Shown piece after piece: positions 52,118-61,182 of a DNA stretch of 64,000 bases. The position numbers and the translations under genes were made by a program. Every line of letters begins with the position of its first letter. The first letter of the stretch is position 1. A model generated the notes under the pieces. That model saw only the letters and a list, made by a program, of their open reading frames with translations, had not been told where the DNA came from and ran no database searches. The stretch comes from RH-AL1 sp965198715 (GTDB lineage Bacteria; Pseudomonadota; Alphaproteobacteria; Rhizobiales; Beijerinckiaceae), in NCBI GenBank assembly GCA_965198715.1, contig CBDAPV010000002.1, positions 1,240,001 through 1,304,000 on the forward strand, given 5' to 3'.

Positions 52118-52194
52118 GGCTTTGCGTGTCCTTTGTCCCCGCTCGCCCGCGTTCCGCGCGGCGGTCTTCGCGTGTCTGGCGTTAGCGTTTTTGC

Positions 52195-52217
52195 CGGCGA
52201 ACGGTCAAGGTTCGCCG
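52195..52217. terminator. Hairpin between ctaG and coxC
   Basis: CGGCGAAC pairs with GTTCGCCG around the loop GGTCAAG. On the minus strand no T-run follows, so it may stabilise an mRNA end or set subunit ratios, not act as a full terminator. Confidence 0.45.
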
Positions 52218-52218
52218 T

Positions 52219-52803
52219 TTAAAGCTTTTGCTTAGCGGGCTCGTCCTTCGCGACGCTCGCCTGCACCGCCACATTCTTCTGGCGATAGAACGTATAGGAA
52301 AGCACCACCTCGGAAACACCGTCCATCGTCTCGTCCTTCTCCAGGGCGGGATCGAGAAAGAAAACCACCGGCATCTCCAGCGTCTGGTGAGGCTTCAGCG
52401 TCTGGTCGGAGAAGCAGAAGCACGCGACCTTGTCGAAGTAGGCGCCGATCGACGGCGGCCCGACGTTGTAGACGGCGCGGGCTGTGATCGCCTCGTCGCT
52501 GTCGTTGGTCACCTTGTAGAAGATCGTCGCGGTCTGGCCGGTGCGCACGGCGATCTGCGGCTGCTCGGGCTCGAAGCGCCAGGGCAGGCCGTTGCCGACA
52601 TTGGCGTCGAAGCGGACCTGCATGGTGCGCTTGCCCCTGACGATGCCGAGCGCCTGAGCGCCGATGCGCGGCGTACCTTCGTAGCCCGTGAGCTGGCAGA
52701 AGGCGCGATACATCGGCAGCGATACCGCGACCAGGGCGAGCATGCCGAGGACCACGGCGGTGGCGGCGACAGGCGCGATGTGCCGGCGTCCGATCCGCGC
52801 CAT
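52219..52803 (-). CDS. ctaG: Cytochrome c oxidase assembly protein CtaG (Cox11)
   Basis: A 194-residue membrane-anchored copper chaperone that builds the CuB site of subunit I. One helix (about 8-30) precedes the periplasmic domain. The copper motif CFCF (ACFCFSDQ) is present. Its ATG shares one base with the coxF stop (TGATG). Confidence 0.95.
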   Translation of the reverse strand: MARIGRRHIAPVAATAVVLGMLALVAVSLPMYRAFCQLTGYEGTPRIGAQALGIVRGKRTMQVRFDANVGNGLPWRFEPEQPQIAVRTGQTATIFYKVTNDSDEAITARAVYNVGPPSIGAYFDKVACFCFSDQTLKPHQTLEMPVVFFLDPALEKDETMDGVSEVVLSYTFYRQKNVAVQASVAKDEPAKQKL

Positions 52804-52970
52804 CAGAGCGGTCTCTCGACGACGTGCGAGCCGAGCTTGGCGATCGTGACGACGTAGAAAAGCAGCACGAAGAAGCCTACGGCGAGCCCGATGGCGATAT
52901 TGCGGTTGCGGCGGCTGCGCTTCTGCTCCGGGGTGAGGACGATACCCTCGGGTTCCTGGGTCACAGCCAT
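52803..52970 (-). CDS. coxF: Small cox-cluster protein CoxF
   Basis: A 55-residue single-pass protein: PEGIVLTPEQKRSRRNRN, then a helix AIGLAVGFFVLLFYVVTI. It overlaps ctaB by ten bases and ctaG by one, the standard position of coxF in Alphaproteobacteria. Its exact role in oxidase assembly is not settled. Confidence 0.9.
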   Translation of the reverse strand: MAVTQEPEGIVLTPEQKRSRRNRNIAIGLAVGFFVLLFYVVTIAKLGSHVVERPL

Positions 52971-53893
52971 GGAATCACCTTCGCCAGCATCAGCGTCCGC
53001 TCGCCGATGATCTCGGCGAAGAGCAGGAAGAGGTAGGGAATGGAGAACGAGAACAGCGCCATGGCCGCCTTGTTTGCCGCCGCGCCTTCGCGGATGCGCC
53101 AGCAACGATAAGCCAGCACGACGAAGGCGAGGCCAAGCCCGGCAGAGAGGAGGCCGTAGGCGATCGTCGTGAACCCCATCAACCAGGGCAGCATTCCGAC
53201 CGGAGCCAATGCCAAGCTGTAGAGCAGGATGTCGCGTCGGGTGCGGTCGGCACCGGCAACGTTGGGCAGCATCGGGATGTTGGCCTTGGCGAACTCCTCC
53301 GACTTCACCAGTGCCAGCGCCCAGAAATGCGGCGGTGTCCAAATGAAGATCAGCGCGAAAAGCGCGAAGCTCGACCACGATGTCGTGCCGGTCACGGCGG
53401 CGTAGGCGACCATCGGTGGAAAGGCGCCGGCGGCTCCGCCGATGACGATGTTCTGCGGCGTCGAGCGCTTCAACCACATCGTGTAGATGACGACGTAGAA
53501 GAAGATGGTGAACGCGAGAAAGGTAGCGGCGAACCAGTTGGCGACGACACCGAGGGTGAAGACCGAGGCGGCCGACAGGGTCAGGCCGAAGGCCAACGCC
53601 TCTCCCCGCGTGATGCGGCCCTGCGGAATGGGCCGCCCGGCTGTACGCCGCATCACGGCATCGATATCGGAATCGTACCACATGTTAAGCGCGCCACTGG
53701 CGCCGGCGCCGACGGTGATCGCGAGCAGGGCAGCAACAGCCAAGACGGGGTTGACCGTGCCGGGCGCGATCAGCAGGCCGGCGATGGCGGTGTAGACGAC
53801 GAGCGACATCACCCTCGGCTTGAGGAGGGCGACATAGTCGCCGGGCCCAGCCGAAGAGACGAGGACGCTGTCGGTTTCGCTGATGAAGCTCAT
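52961..53893 (-). CDS. ctaB: Protoheme IX farnesyltransferase
   Basis: A 310-residue UbiA-type membrane enzyme making heme O for the oxidase. The first Asp motif is NMWYDSDIDAVMRRTAGRPI; the second is the NVAGADRTRRDIL loop. YVALLKPRVMSLVVYTA is the usual N-terminus. It lies between ctaD and coxF. Confidence 0.96.
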   Translation of the reverse strand: MSFISETDSVLVSSAGPGDYVALLKPRVMSLVVYTAIAGLLIAPGTVNPVLAVAALLAITVGAGASGALNMWYDSDIDAVMRRTAGRPIPQGRITRGEALAFGLTLSAASVFTLGVVANWFAATFLAFTIFFYVVIYTMWLKRSTPQNIVIGGAAGAFPPMVAYAAVTGTTSWSSFALFALIFIWTPPHFWALALVKSEEFAKANIPMLPNVAGADRTRRDILLYSLALAPVGMLPWLMGFTTIAYGLLSAGLGLAFVVLAYRCWRIREGAAANKAAMALFSFSIPYLFLLFAEIIGERTLMLAKVIPWL

Positions 53894-53968
53894 GGCACTC
53901 TGCGTTTCGGTTCACCGGCGGGAGAGCCAGCGGCACCGAAGCCTATTCGAGAAGTCCGCCGAAGCGGA

Positions 53969-53993
53969 AAGGACGCCGACGGGCGGCGTCCTT
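53969..53993. terminator. Strong hairpin between ctaD and ctaB
   Basis: AAGGACGCCG pairs perfectly over 10 bp with CGGCGTCCTT around ACGGG. In the gene direction it is followed by TTTCC, a weak T-tract, so partial termination after ctaD is plausible. Just before it is a triple GGCCGGC tandem (about 54004-54025). Confidence 0.6.
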
Positions 53994-54048
53994 CGAAGGT
54001 TGGGCCGGCGGCCGGCGGCCGGCGCAAAGCTGGCCGCGCCAAGGTCGA

Positions 54049-55719
54049 TCAGTGGCCGCCTGCCGACGTGATGCGCGGCAGCGTCTCGAACTGGTGATAC
54101 GGCGGCGGCGAGGAGAGCGTCCACTCCAGCGTGGTCGCGCCGGCGCCCCAGGGATTGTCGCCCGCGACACGCTTCTTGGCAAAGGCGTCGTAGATGATGA
54201 AGAGGAACAGGAACACGCTCGCGAACGACAGGTAGGCGCCGTAGGAGGAGATCTCGTTCCACAGGCGGTAGGCGTCGGGATAGTCGATGTAGCGACGCGG
54301 CATGCCGGCGAGGCCGAGGAAGTGCTGCGGGAAGAAGGTGACGTTCACGCCGACGAACATCAGCCAGAAGTGCCACTTGCCCAACGTCTCGTTGTACATG
54401 TAGCCGCTCATCTTCGGGAACCAGTAGTAGAACCCAGCGAAGAGCGCGAACACGGCACCCAGTGACAGCACGTAGTGGAAGTGCGCGACGACGTAGTAGG
54501 TCTCGTGCAGAGCGCGATCGATGCCGGCATTGGCAAGCACGACGCCGGTGACGCCGCCGACCGTGAAGAGGAAGATGAAGCCGGTCGCCCAGAGCATCGG
54601 GGTGCGGAACGAGATCGAACCGCCCCACATCGTCGCGATCCAGGAGAACACCTTCACGCCCGTCGGCACCGCGATGACCATGGTCGCGAAGACGAAGTAG
54701 CGCTGCGTCGAGAGCGACAGGCCGACGGTGTACATGTGATGGGCCCACACGACGAACCCGACCACGCCGATCGCCACCATGGCGTAGGCCATGCCGAGAT
54801 AGCCGAAGATCGGCTTCTTCGAAAAGGTCGAGATGATGTGGCTGACGATGCCGAAACCCGGCAGGATCAGGATGTACACTTCCGGATGGCCGAAGAACCA
54901 GAACAGGTGCTGGAAGAGGATCGGGTCGCCGCCGTTCGACGGGTCGAAGAAGGTGGTGCCGAAGTTACGGTCGGTCAGCAGCATGGTGATGGCGCCGGCG
55001 AGGACCGGGAGCGACAGCACCAGCAGGAAGGCGGTGACGAGCACCGACCAGGCGAAAAGCGGCATCTTGTGCAGCGTCATGCCCGGAGCACGCATGTTGA
55101 AGATCGTGGTGATGAAGTTGATCGCGCCGAGGATCGACGAGGCGCCGGCGAGATGGAGCGAGAGGATGACAAAATCCATTGCCGGGCCGGGGTGGCCGAC
55201 GTTGCTCGAGAGCGGCGGGTACATGACCCAACCACCGCCGAAGCCGTTCATGCTGGGCGCGCCGCCCACGAAGGCCGAGATGAAGAGCAGGGAGAACGAC
55301 GCGGGCAACAGCCAGAACGAGACGTTGTTCATCCGCGGGAAGGCCATGTCCGGCGCACCGATCATGATCGGGATGAACCAGTTGCCGAAACCGCCGATGA
55401 GCGCCGGCATGACCATGAAGAAGATCATGATCAGGCCGTGCGAGGTGATGATGACGTTGTAGAGGTTCTTGCCGGCTTCGATCGCCAGGTCGCCGTGGTA
55501 ACCCTGAACATGTTCCGCGATACGGTTCATCACCTGGATGCCAGGCTCCTGAAGCTCCATGCGCATCAGGATCGAGAAGAACGAGCCGATGACACCAGCC
55601 GTGATCGCGAAGATCAGGTAGAGCGTCCCGATGTCCTTGTGGTTGGTCGAATACATGTAGCGGCGCCAGCCGTGCGGAACGGCGGGATCGTCACTGTGAT
55701 CGGCGACTGCTGTGGCCAT
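54049..55719 (-). CDS. ctaD: Cytochrome c oxidase subunit I
   Basis: A 556-residue, 12-helix catalytic subunit of an aa3 oxidase. Heme a and a3/CuB ligands are visible: His in IITSHGLIMIFF, HPEVYILILPGFG (CuB His with cross-linked Tyr), WAHHMYTVGL, and YYVVAHFHYVLS. The K-channel Lys is in PTGVKVFSWIATMWGG. Cytochrome c is oxidised and protons are pumped across the inner membrane. Confidence 0.98.
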   Translation of the reverse strand: MATAVADHSDDPAVPHGWRRYMYSTNHKDIGTLYLIFAITAGVIGSFFSILMRMELQEPGIQVMNRIAEHVQGYHGDLAIEAGKNLYNVIITSHGLIMIFFMVMPALIGGFGNWFIPIMIGAPDMAFPRMNNVSFWLLPASFSLLFISAFVGGAPSMNGFGGGWVMYPPLSSNVGHPGPAMDFVILSLHLAGASSILGAINFITTIFNMRAPGMTLHKMPLFAWSVLVTAFLLVLSLPVLAGAITMLLTDRNFGTTFFDPSNGGDPILFQHLFWFFGHPEVYILILPGFGIVSHIISTFSKKPIFGYLGMAYAMVAIGVVGFVVWAHHMYTVGLSLSTQRYFVFATMVIAVPTGVKVFSWIATMWGGSISFRTPMLWATGFIFLFTVGGVTGVVLANAGIDRALHETYYVVAHFHYVLSLGAVFALFAGFYYWFPKMSGYMYNETLGKWHFWLMFVGVNVTFFPQHFLGLAGMPRRYIDYPDAYRLWNEISSYGAYLSFASVFLFLFIIYDAFAKKRVAGDNPWGAGATTLEWTLSSPPPYHQFETLPRITSAGGH

Positions 55720-55786
55720 GGCTCTTTCGATCCTACGGTCTCAATCCGGGCGAGGCCGAGGCCACGCGATGCGTTGTTTAAACGAC

Positions 55787-56746
55787 CTACTGGGCACCGG
55801 CGAGGCGCAAAGGAGTCGCGGTTTTGGGGGGCGCGGCTGTGGAAGTCACGTTGTCGGGGATCGCGGTCTTGGCGACGACGGGCGTCTCCACCGCGGCGAA
55901 GTCCGTGCCCGTGGAATTCGACGCGTACTTCTTCTTAGCGTCCTGCAACCAGGCGGTGTATTCCTTGTCGCTTACGACCTTGAAGGCGATCGGCATGAAG
56001 GCGTGGTCCTTGCCGCACAGCTTGGAGCACTGGCCGTAATACACACCCTCGCGCTCGGCCCGGAACCAGCTCTCGTTCAAGCGCCCGGGCACCGCGTCGA
56101 TACGCACGCCGAAGGAGGGCACCACGAAGCCGTGGATGACGTCGGCGCCGGTGACCAGAAGGTGCACGGTCTTGCCGACGGGGACAACCGCCTCGTTGTC
56201 GACGGCGAGCTGGCGCAACATGCCCGGCTTCAGGTCGTCACCCTTGAGAATGTAGGAATCGAAGGCGAAACCACCGTCCTGATCCTTGGGATACTCGTAA
56301 CTCCAGAACCACTGCTTGCCCGTGACCTTCAACGTCATGTCGGACTTCGGTACCACCAGCTCGTTGGTCAGAAGCTTCATCGAGGGTATGGCGATGATGA
56401 ACAGCAGCAGGACGGGCGTCACGGTCCACGCGATCTCGAGCGCAGTATGGTGCGTGGTCTTCGAGGGGACCGGATTGGCCTTCTCGTTGAAGCGCACCGC
56501 GCAGATGGCGAGAAGGACCGCGACGAAGATCGAGATGGCGATGATGATCGGGAGCAGCAGCACGTTATGGAACGAATGCATCTCGTGCGCGATAGGCGTC
56601 ACGGCAGGCTCGAACCCGATCTGAGCCGGGTAGGCCGCGCCGACCACCTGATCGGACGCAGCCTCGGCGGCCTTCGCTGCCATCGAGATCAAGGCGGTTC
56701 CAAAAATCGAGACGGCCGCAAGACCGGCCTTGAACAGACTTTTCAT
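55787..56746 (-). CDS. ctaC: Cytochrome c oxidase subunit II
   Basis: A 319-residue subunit. A signal peptide (to about 27), two helices (about 63-85 and 105-127), and a periplasmic cupredoxin domain are present. The CuA site is in YGQCSKLCGKDHAFMP with the His in GADVIHGFVVPSFG. A flexible Ala/Thr/Pro tail ends the protein. It is the first gene of the cox cluster. Confidence 0.97.
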   Translation of the reverse strand: MKSLFKAGLAAVSIFGTALISMAAKAAEAASDQVVGAAYPAQIGFEPAVTPIAHEMHSFHNVLLLPIIIAISIFVAVLLAICAVRFNEKANPVPSKTTHHTALEIAWTVTPVLLLFIIAIPSMKLLTNELVVPKSDMTLKVTGKQWFWSYEYPKDQDGGFAFDSYILKGDDLKPGMLRQLAVDNEAVVPVGKTVHLLVTGADVIHGFVVPSFGVRIDAVPGRLNESWFRAEREGVYYGQCSKLCGKDHAFMPIAFKVVSDKEYTAWLQDAKKKYASNSTGTDFAAVETPVVAKTAIPDNVTSTAAPPKTATPLRLAGAQ

Positions 56747-56959
56747 CCGTCTTCACCCCGTGGGCTTATCGTTGCTTGCGCCTGATCTTCACGGCTGCGG
56801 GAAGCGCGGCGGATCATGTGCCCTGTGCCAGCGGTCAAACCATAAAGGTGAAAAAAGCGCAATGTTCGCGCCGCGGCAATCTCGCGGCATAAAAGCACTC
56901 GTGCCTCGTACTCCGTCTCGCTTTCGCCTCAGCCCTACGGCTTTAACTCGGGCTCCAGC

Positions 56960-57529
56960 TTGGGTGAGGTGCAGGTGCGCGGCGCGACAGTGGCGGATGG
57001 TGGCGTATGGCCACGCGGGGGGCGGCGCCGAGGCGCCGCGGCATGGCGCTTGGGACTGGCGGCGAGCCTGGCGGTTGCCCTCGTCTGGCCGGCCCACGGC
57101 CAAGGCGTGGCCAAGGCCAAGCACGGCGACTGGCAGGTGCGTTGCGAGACCCCGCCGGGCGCGGACAAGGAGATGTGCGCGCTGATCCAGAGCATCGTCG
57201 CCGACGACCGCCCGAACATCGGGCTGGTGGTGATTGTGCTGAAGACGGCCGACGGCAAGAATCGGCTGCTGCGCGTCATCGCGCCGCTCGGCGTGCTGCT
57301 ACCCTCCGGCCTCGGACTGAAGATCGACAATGTCGACATCGGCCATGCCGGCTTTGTGCGCTGCCAGCCCTCGGGCTGCATCGCCGAGGTGGTGATGGAA
57401 GACAAGCTCGTGGAACAGTTCAAGACGGGCAAGACCGCCGTCTTCATCATCTCGCAGACGCCGGAGGAAGGTGTCGGCATCCCGCTGCAGCTCGCCGGCT
57501 TCAAGGAAGCTTTCGACGATCTCAAGTGA
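56960..57529 (+). CDS. Invasion-associated locus B (IalB) family exported protein
   Basis: A 189-residue protein with a signal sequence (LGLAASLAVALVWPAHGQG) and an IalB-like domain: KHGDWQVRCE, CALIQSIVADDRPNIGL, then GFVRCQPSGCIAEVVMED. IalB proteins are common alphaproteobacterial periplasmic proteins of unclear role, despite the name. The start is uncertain: TTG 56960, or GTG 56990. It diverges from ctaC. Confidence 0.82.
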   Translation: MGEVQVRGATVADGGVWPRGGRRRGAAAWRLGLAASLAVALVWPAHGQGVAKAKHGDWQVRCETPPGADKEMCALIQSIVADDRPNIGLVVIVLKTADGKNRLLRVIAPLGVLLPSGLGLKIDNVDIGHAGFVRCQPSGCIAEVVMEDKLVEQFKTGKTAVFIISQTPEEGVGIPLQLAGFKEAFDDLK

Positions 57530-57585
57530 GTTTCGCCGCAATTGCGGTGCAGGCTTTCGTGGTTGGCGTGAAGAGGGAGGAAAGA

Positions 57586-58356
57586 ATGCGCGTGAGCCGA
57601 AGGCGGTCCGAGGTCCGCCGATCGTGGGGACGCCTCAGTGACGTCGCGTTGTGCGGAGCCGCGGTGGCATCGCTGCTGTCGCCCGCGCTTGCCGCTCCGC
57701 CCGGCGGTACGCCGCTAGCCTCCGCTCCGACTCCCGGCTCGATCGACGATGGAGACGAGGACAGCTGGAGCCAGAAGATCTCCGAGAAGATGAAGGATTC
57801 GATCAGCGCCGCGACCGCACGCATGGGAATGAACAAGCCGCCCGGGCCGGCCCCGTCGGAGGCGCCATCTGGCTGCCCCACCATCACGCTGCTGCCGGGC
57901 ACCGAATCGCAGCGGGTCATGGCAGCGGGCGCAACCGGCAACCAGGGCCTGCGCTACCAGTACACGCTGCAGACGGTCGGCCGCGAATGCTCGATCTCGG
58001 GCGACAGGGTCTCGATCAAGGTCGGCGCCGACGGTCGCGTGCTGCTCGGACCGGCCGGCGCCGCCGGGCGCTTCGACGTGCCGATCCGCGTCGCGGTGTT
58101 CAGCGAGGCACAGGGCAAGCCGGTCGAGAGCAAGCTCTTCAAGATGGGCGTCTCGGTGCCGGCGGGTCAGGCTTCCGTGCCGTTCCAGTTCGTGTCCGAC
58201 AGCGTCGTCGTGCGAATTCCGCCGGGGCGGACGCAGGAATATTCGATCAAGATCGGGATCGACGGCGGTGCCAAGGCCGATGGCGGGGCGAAGACCAAGC
58301 ACGTCGCGCGCAAGCACAAGGGCGCCGCCGCCGAAGAGACGGCGGCCGCGCAGTAG
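57586..58356 (+). CDS. Exported conserved-looking hypothetical protein
   Basis: A 256-residue protein. GGGAGG lies five bases before the ATG. A signal peptide ends near ALAAPP (about 40), followed by a short polar helix (WSQKISEKMKDSISAATARM). The core starts at GCPTITLLPGTESQRV and has beta-rich text, ending in a Lys/Ala-rich tail. No domain is recognised. It follows the IalB gene and ends at a strong terminator. Confidence 0.8.
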   Translation: MRVSRRRSEVRRSWGRLSDVALCGAAVASLLSPALAAPPGGTPLASAPTPGSIDDGDEDSWSQKISEKMKDSISAATARMGMNKPPGPAPSEAPSGCPTITLLPGTESQRVMAAGATGNQGLRYQYTLQTVGRECSISGDRVSIKVGADGRVLLGPAGAAGRFDVPIRVAVFSEAQGKPVESKLFKMGVSVPAGQASVPFQFVSDSVVVRIPPGRTQEYSIKIGIDGGAKADGGAKTKHVARKHKGAAAEETAAAQ

Positions 58357-58378
58357 CGGACGCCTCCTCACCTCGCGG

Positions 58379-58406
58379 AAAAGCCCGGCCTGAGCCGGGT
58401 TTTTTC
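58379..58406 (+). terminator. Rho-independent terminator
   Basis: CCCGGC pairs with GCCGGG around CTGA-like loop bases, flanked by AAAAG and TTTTTT. It ends the IalB-hypothetical transcript, and its left A-run could also end the convergent atp operon. Confidence 0.85.
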
Positions 58407-58416
58407 GTGTGTGTCG

Positions 58417-58899
58417 TCAGTGAGCGAGGCGCTTCACGTCGCCGATGCCCTGCTCGATGAGCCTGTCGGCGAAGCTGCCCTTGGTGTCCTCGCGCAGCAC
58501 GATCTCGGCAGCGGCGGTGGCGGCATCGGCGGCGGCGGCGCGGACCTGCGCCATGGCCTGCAGCTCGGCGTTGGCGATCTTCTGCTCGGCCTGAGCGGTG
58601 CGGCGCTGCACGAAATCCGACAGGCGCTGCTCGGCCTCCTTGGCGATGAGCTCGGCTTCGGCGCGAGCCTGATCGACGAGGTCGGCGGCCTCCTTCTCGG
58701 CCTGGGCGCGCTTGCCCTCGAACGAGGCCAGCACGGCGGCGGCCTCGCGGCGCAGGCGCTCGGCCTCATCGAGCTCGTCGCGGATGCGCGCGCCGCGCTT
58801 GTCCAGCGCGTCACCGATCTTGGTGTGCGACCTGAAATAGAAGATCGCCAGCAGGATGAAGCAGATGAAACCGGCGGCGACCCAGAATTCGGCGTCCAT
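58417..58899 (-). CDS. atpF: ATP synthase F0 subunit b
   Basis: A 160-residue stator subunit: one helix (about 6-22, FWVAAGFICFILLAIFYF) then a long charged coiled coil. It is the last gene of the F0 cluster, five bases after b'. F1 genes are elsewhere, as is usual in this class. Confidence 0.93.
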   Translation of the reverse strand: MDAEFWVAAGFICFILLAIFYFRSHTKIGDALDKRGARIRDELDEAERLRREAAAVLASFEGKRAQAEKEAADLVDQARAEAELIAKEAEQRLSDFVQRRTAQAEQKIANAELQAMAQVRAAAADAATAAAEIVLREDTKGSFADRLIEQGIGDVKRLAH

Positions 58900-58904
58900 G
58901 ATCC

Positions 58905-59423
58905 TCAGGTCCTCGATGCGGCGATCGCCCGGGCGACCTGGTCGGAATTGGCCGGCTTGCCGGTGAGATGCTCGACGATCGCGGCAGCGGTCTCGGTGGC
59001 GATCTGGCCGACGTTGGCCATCGCCGCCGCCTTGGTCTCGGCAATGCGCAGCTCGGCCGCCTTCAGCTTGTCGTCGAGCTCGGCCTCGAGCGTCGTGCGC
59101 TTGCCCTCCTGCTCGCTCTTGACGCGGTTGCGCGTCGCGTTGGCGAGCTCCTGAGAGCGGGCGCGAGCCTCGGCCAGCGTGCGGTCGTAGGCGTCGGAGG
59201 CCTGGCGCGCCTGCTCGCGCATCTTGCGCGCGGCGGCGAGTCGCTCGTGGATCTTGGCCGAGCGCTCCCCCAGGATGCTTCCGACGCGCGGCAGCGCGTA
59301 GCGCGACATCGTGAAATAGAGGATGCCGAAGGTGACGGCCAGCCAGAGGATCGAGGTGGGGTAGGTGTGCGGGTCGAAGGGCGGGAAGGCGTCGCCGCCG
59401 CCAGCGGCCTGTTCTGCTGCCAT
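58905..59423 (-). CDS. atpG: ATP synthase F0 subunit b'
   Basis: A 172-residue second b-type subunit. One helix (about 24-42, SILWLAVTFGILYFTMSRYA) and a coiled coil follow. The ALPRVGSILGER segment is typical of b'. The b/b' heterodimer is characteristic of Alphaproteobacteria and phototrophs. The symbol in use varies (atpG, atpF2 or atpX). Confidence 0.92.
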   Translation of the reverse strand: MAAEQAAGGGDAFPPFDPHTYPTSILWLAVTFGILYFTMSRYALPRVGSILGERSAKIHERLAAARKMREQARQASDAYDRTLAEARARSQELANATRNRVKSEQEGKRTTLEAELDDKLKAAELRIAETKAAAMANVGQIATETAAAIVEHLTGKPANSDQVARAIAASRT

Positions 59424-59497
59424 GGAAATGAAGGTCTCTGGAGAGCGGGCAGGAAACGGGACGCGCGGCCGGCGAACCGGCGCGCGCCCTGAAAGGA

Positions 59498-59728
59498 CTA
59501 CTTCATCACGAAGAGGAGCAGGATCGCGACGAGGAAGGCGAAGATGCCGAGGCCTTCGGCCAACGCCGCGCCGATGAAGGCGCGACCGAACTGCGCGTCG
59601 GAGGCCGACGGGTTGCGCAACGCGCCAGCGAGGAACGGCCCGAAGATCTGGCCGACGCCGATGGCGGCGGCGCCCATGCCGATGGCGGCGAGGCCGGCAC
59701 CGATGTACTTGGCTGCGGTAGGATCCAT
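59498..59728 (-). CDS. atpE: ATP synthase F0 subunit c
   Basis: A 76-residue two-helix ring subunit. The proton-carrying Glu is at position 58 in ALAEGLGIFAFL; the polar loop is RNPSA. Glu, not Asp, is usual for this class. No Na+-type motif is seen, so it is H+-driven. Confidence 0.97.
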   Translation of the reverse strand: MDPTAAKYIGAGLAAIGMGAAAIGVGQIFGPFLAGALRNPSASDAQFGRAFIGAALAEGLGIFAFLVAILLLFVMK

Positions 59729-59782
59729 GCGTGTAACTCCAGAATGATAGATCAGGCCAAAGATCTGTTGTTGGATGTTTAT

Positions 59783-60541
59783 TCAGTGGCCCGGATGGAT
59801 TGCGTCGTTGAGGTAGACGCAAGTCAGGATCGCGAAGACGTAGGCCTGCAACCCGGCGACGAGAAGCTCGAAGGCCGAGAGGACGATGGTCATCACGAAA
59901 GGAAGCGGCGCGAGGATCGCGAAGGCGCCGGCGCCGAGCAGCGAGGCCACGAAGGCGCCGAAGACCTTCAGCGTGATGTGGCCGGCCAGCATGTTGGCGA
60001 AGAGACGGACGGAGAGGCTGATCGGCCGCGAGATGAAGGAGATGATCTCGATCAAAGAGATGAACGGCAGCAGGAACGGGTTGACGCCGTGCGGCACGAA
60101 GAGCTTCAGCCACGCCGGCCCGTGCTTGTAGACGCCGTAGACGATCACCAGGCCGTTGACGAGGAGGGCGAGGGCCGCCGTCACCACGATCTGGCTGGTC
60201 ACGGCGTAGGAATAGGGCAGCAGGCCCATGATGTTCGAGAACAGCACGAACATGAAGATCGAGAAGATGAAGGGGAAGAACCGCATGCCGTCGCGGCCGG
60301 CGGTCTGCTTGATCATGTTGGCGGTGAACTCGTAGCTCATCTCCGCCGCCGATTGCAGACGGCCGGGCACCAGCGAATGCCCCGAGGTGCCCACCACCAT
60401 GAGCAGCAGGGCGAGGCCGAGCACCACGAACATGAACAGCGACGAATTGGTCAGCGAGAAGTCCCAGCCGCCGATGTGGATCGGCACGATCGGCTCGAGC
60501 TTGAACTGCGAGATCGGGTCGATCGCATTCTCTGCCGCCAC
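59783..60541 (-). CDS. atpB: ATP synthase F0 subunit a
   Basis: A 252-residue membrane subunit forming the proton half-channels. The essential Arg is in ISLSVRLFANMLAGH; GVNPFLLPFISLIE is typical. The GTG at 60541 gives a normal N-terminus (AAENAIDPISQFKLEPIVPI); AAGGA lies ten bases upstream. A GTG at 60550 is too close to it. Confidence 0.95.
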   Translation of the reverse strand: MAAENAIDPISQFKLEPIVPIHIGGWDFSLTNSSLFMFVVLGLALLLMVVGTSGHSLVPGRLQSAAEMSYEFTANMIKQTAGRDGMRFFPFIFSIFMFVLFSNIMGLLPYSYAVTSQIVVTAALALLVNGLVIVYGVYKHGPAWLKLFVPHGVNPFLLPFISLIEIISFISRPISLSVRLFANMLAGHITLKVFGAFVASLLGAGAFAILAPLPFVMTIVLSAFELLVAGLQAYVFAILTCVYLNDAIHPGH

Positions 60542-60579
60542 TTTGGTCACGTCCTTCTGCCGGCCGCGGCCGGGTTGAT

Positions 60580-60918
60580 CTAGAGCGGGCCGCGCGAGCC
60601 GGTGGGCTTGGCGGCGATGCGGTACACGTTCCAGAACCCCGCCCCCGTGCCGAGCGCCAGGAAGACGATCAGCAGCAGCGGCGAGGTGTGCAGCCATTTG
60701 TCGAGCTGCCAGCCGATGACAGCGCCGACGCCGATGCCCGCGACGAACTCGGTCAGGACGCGGGCGCCCAGGCCCATGGCCGAGGCGAGCGTCGTGTCCT
60801 CCGCCGGCGCCGGGCGCTCGGGCGCGTCGCCCTTGTTGGCGTCGAGCGACCTGTCCAGCTCGGCAAGGCGCGCGCGCATCGCAGCATCCTCGTCGCGGCT
60901 GGTCGGGGTGTCGGCCAA
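60580..60918 (-). CDS. atpI: ATP synthase protein I (AtpI)
   Basis: A 112-residue protein of the AtpI family, a c-ring assembly helper. A charged N-terminus (LAELDRSLDANKGDAPE) precedes two helices (VLTEFVAGIGVGAVIGWQLD and LLLIVFLALGTGAGFWNVY). The TTG at 60918 lies seven bases after GGAG; ATG 60879 is possible. It heads the F0 cluster. Confidence 0.88.
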   Translation of the reverse strand: MADTPTSRDEDAAMRARLAELDRSLDANKGDAPERPAPAEDTTLASAMGLGARVLTEFVAGIGVGAVIGWQLDKWLHTSPLLLIVFLALGTGAGFWNVYRIAAKPTGSRGPL

Positions 60919-61045
60919 AAGCAAGCTCCGCGCGAACGCCGGAGGCATCCACGTCTTAGGATCGGTGCGGCGGCTTGTAGAGACGAGGGTTGGCAGTGTC
61001 CATAGCCTAATCCAGCTCGGGTATCGCGAACGGGGCACCATCATT

Positions 61046-61135
61046 GAGAGCGAGGCAAAGCAACCCGGAGCCGCGGGAGAACTCCATGCGAGAGAGAGGT
61101 TTGCCGCCTCAGGGTTACTTCGCTCCGCTCGCGAC
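61046..61135. repeat. Inverted repeat between atpI and glyQ
   Basis: The left arm GCGAGGCAAAGCAACCCGGAG and the right arm, read on the minus strand as GCGAGCGGAGCGAAGTAACC, are imperfect inverted copies. This resembles the widespread GCGAGCGAAGCGAAGCAATCC-type intergenic palindromes of Alphaproteobacteria. Only one copy is seen here. Confidence 0.55.
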
Positions 61136-61182
61136 GACGTTGAGGTTTGACGCCACCCGCGCCCTGCCGTACCGCGACCCTC

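Noticed and set aside
54475..55938. A 487-codon frame opposite the cytochrome oxidase subunit I gene
   Set aside because: Asp/Arg/His-rich text without domains; the oxidase subunit on the other strand is certain.
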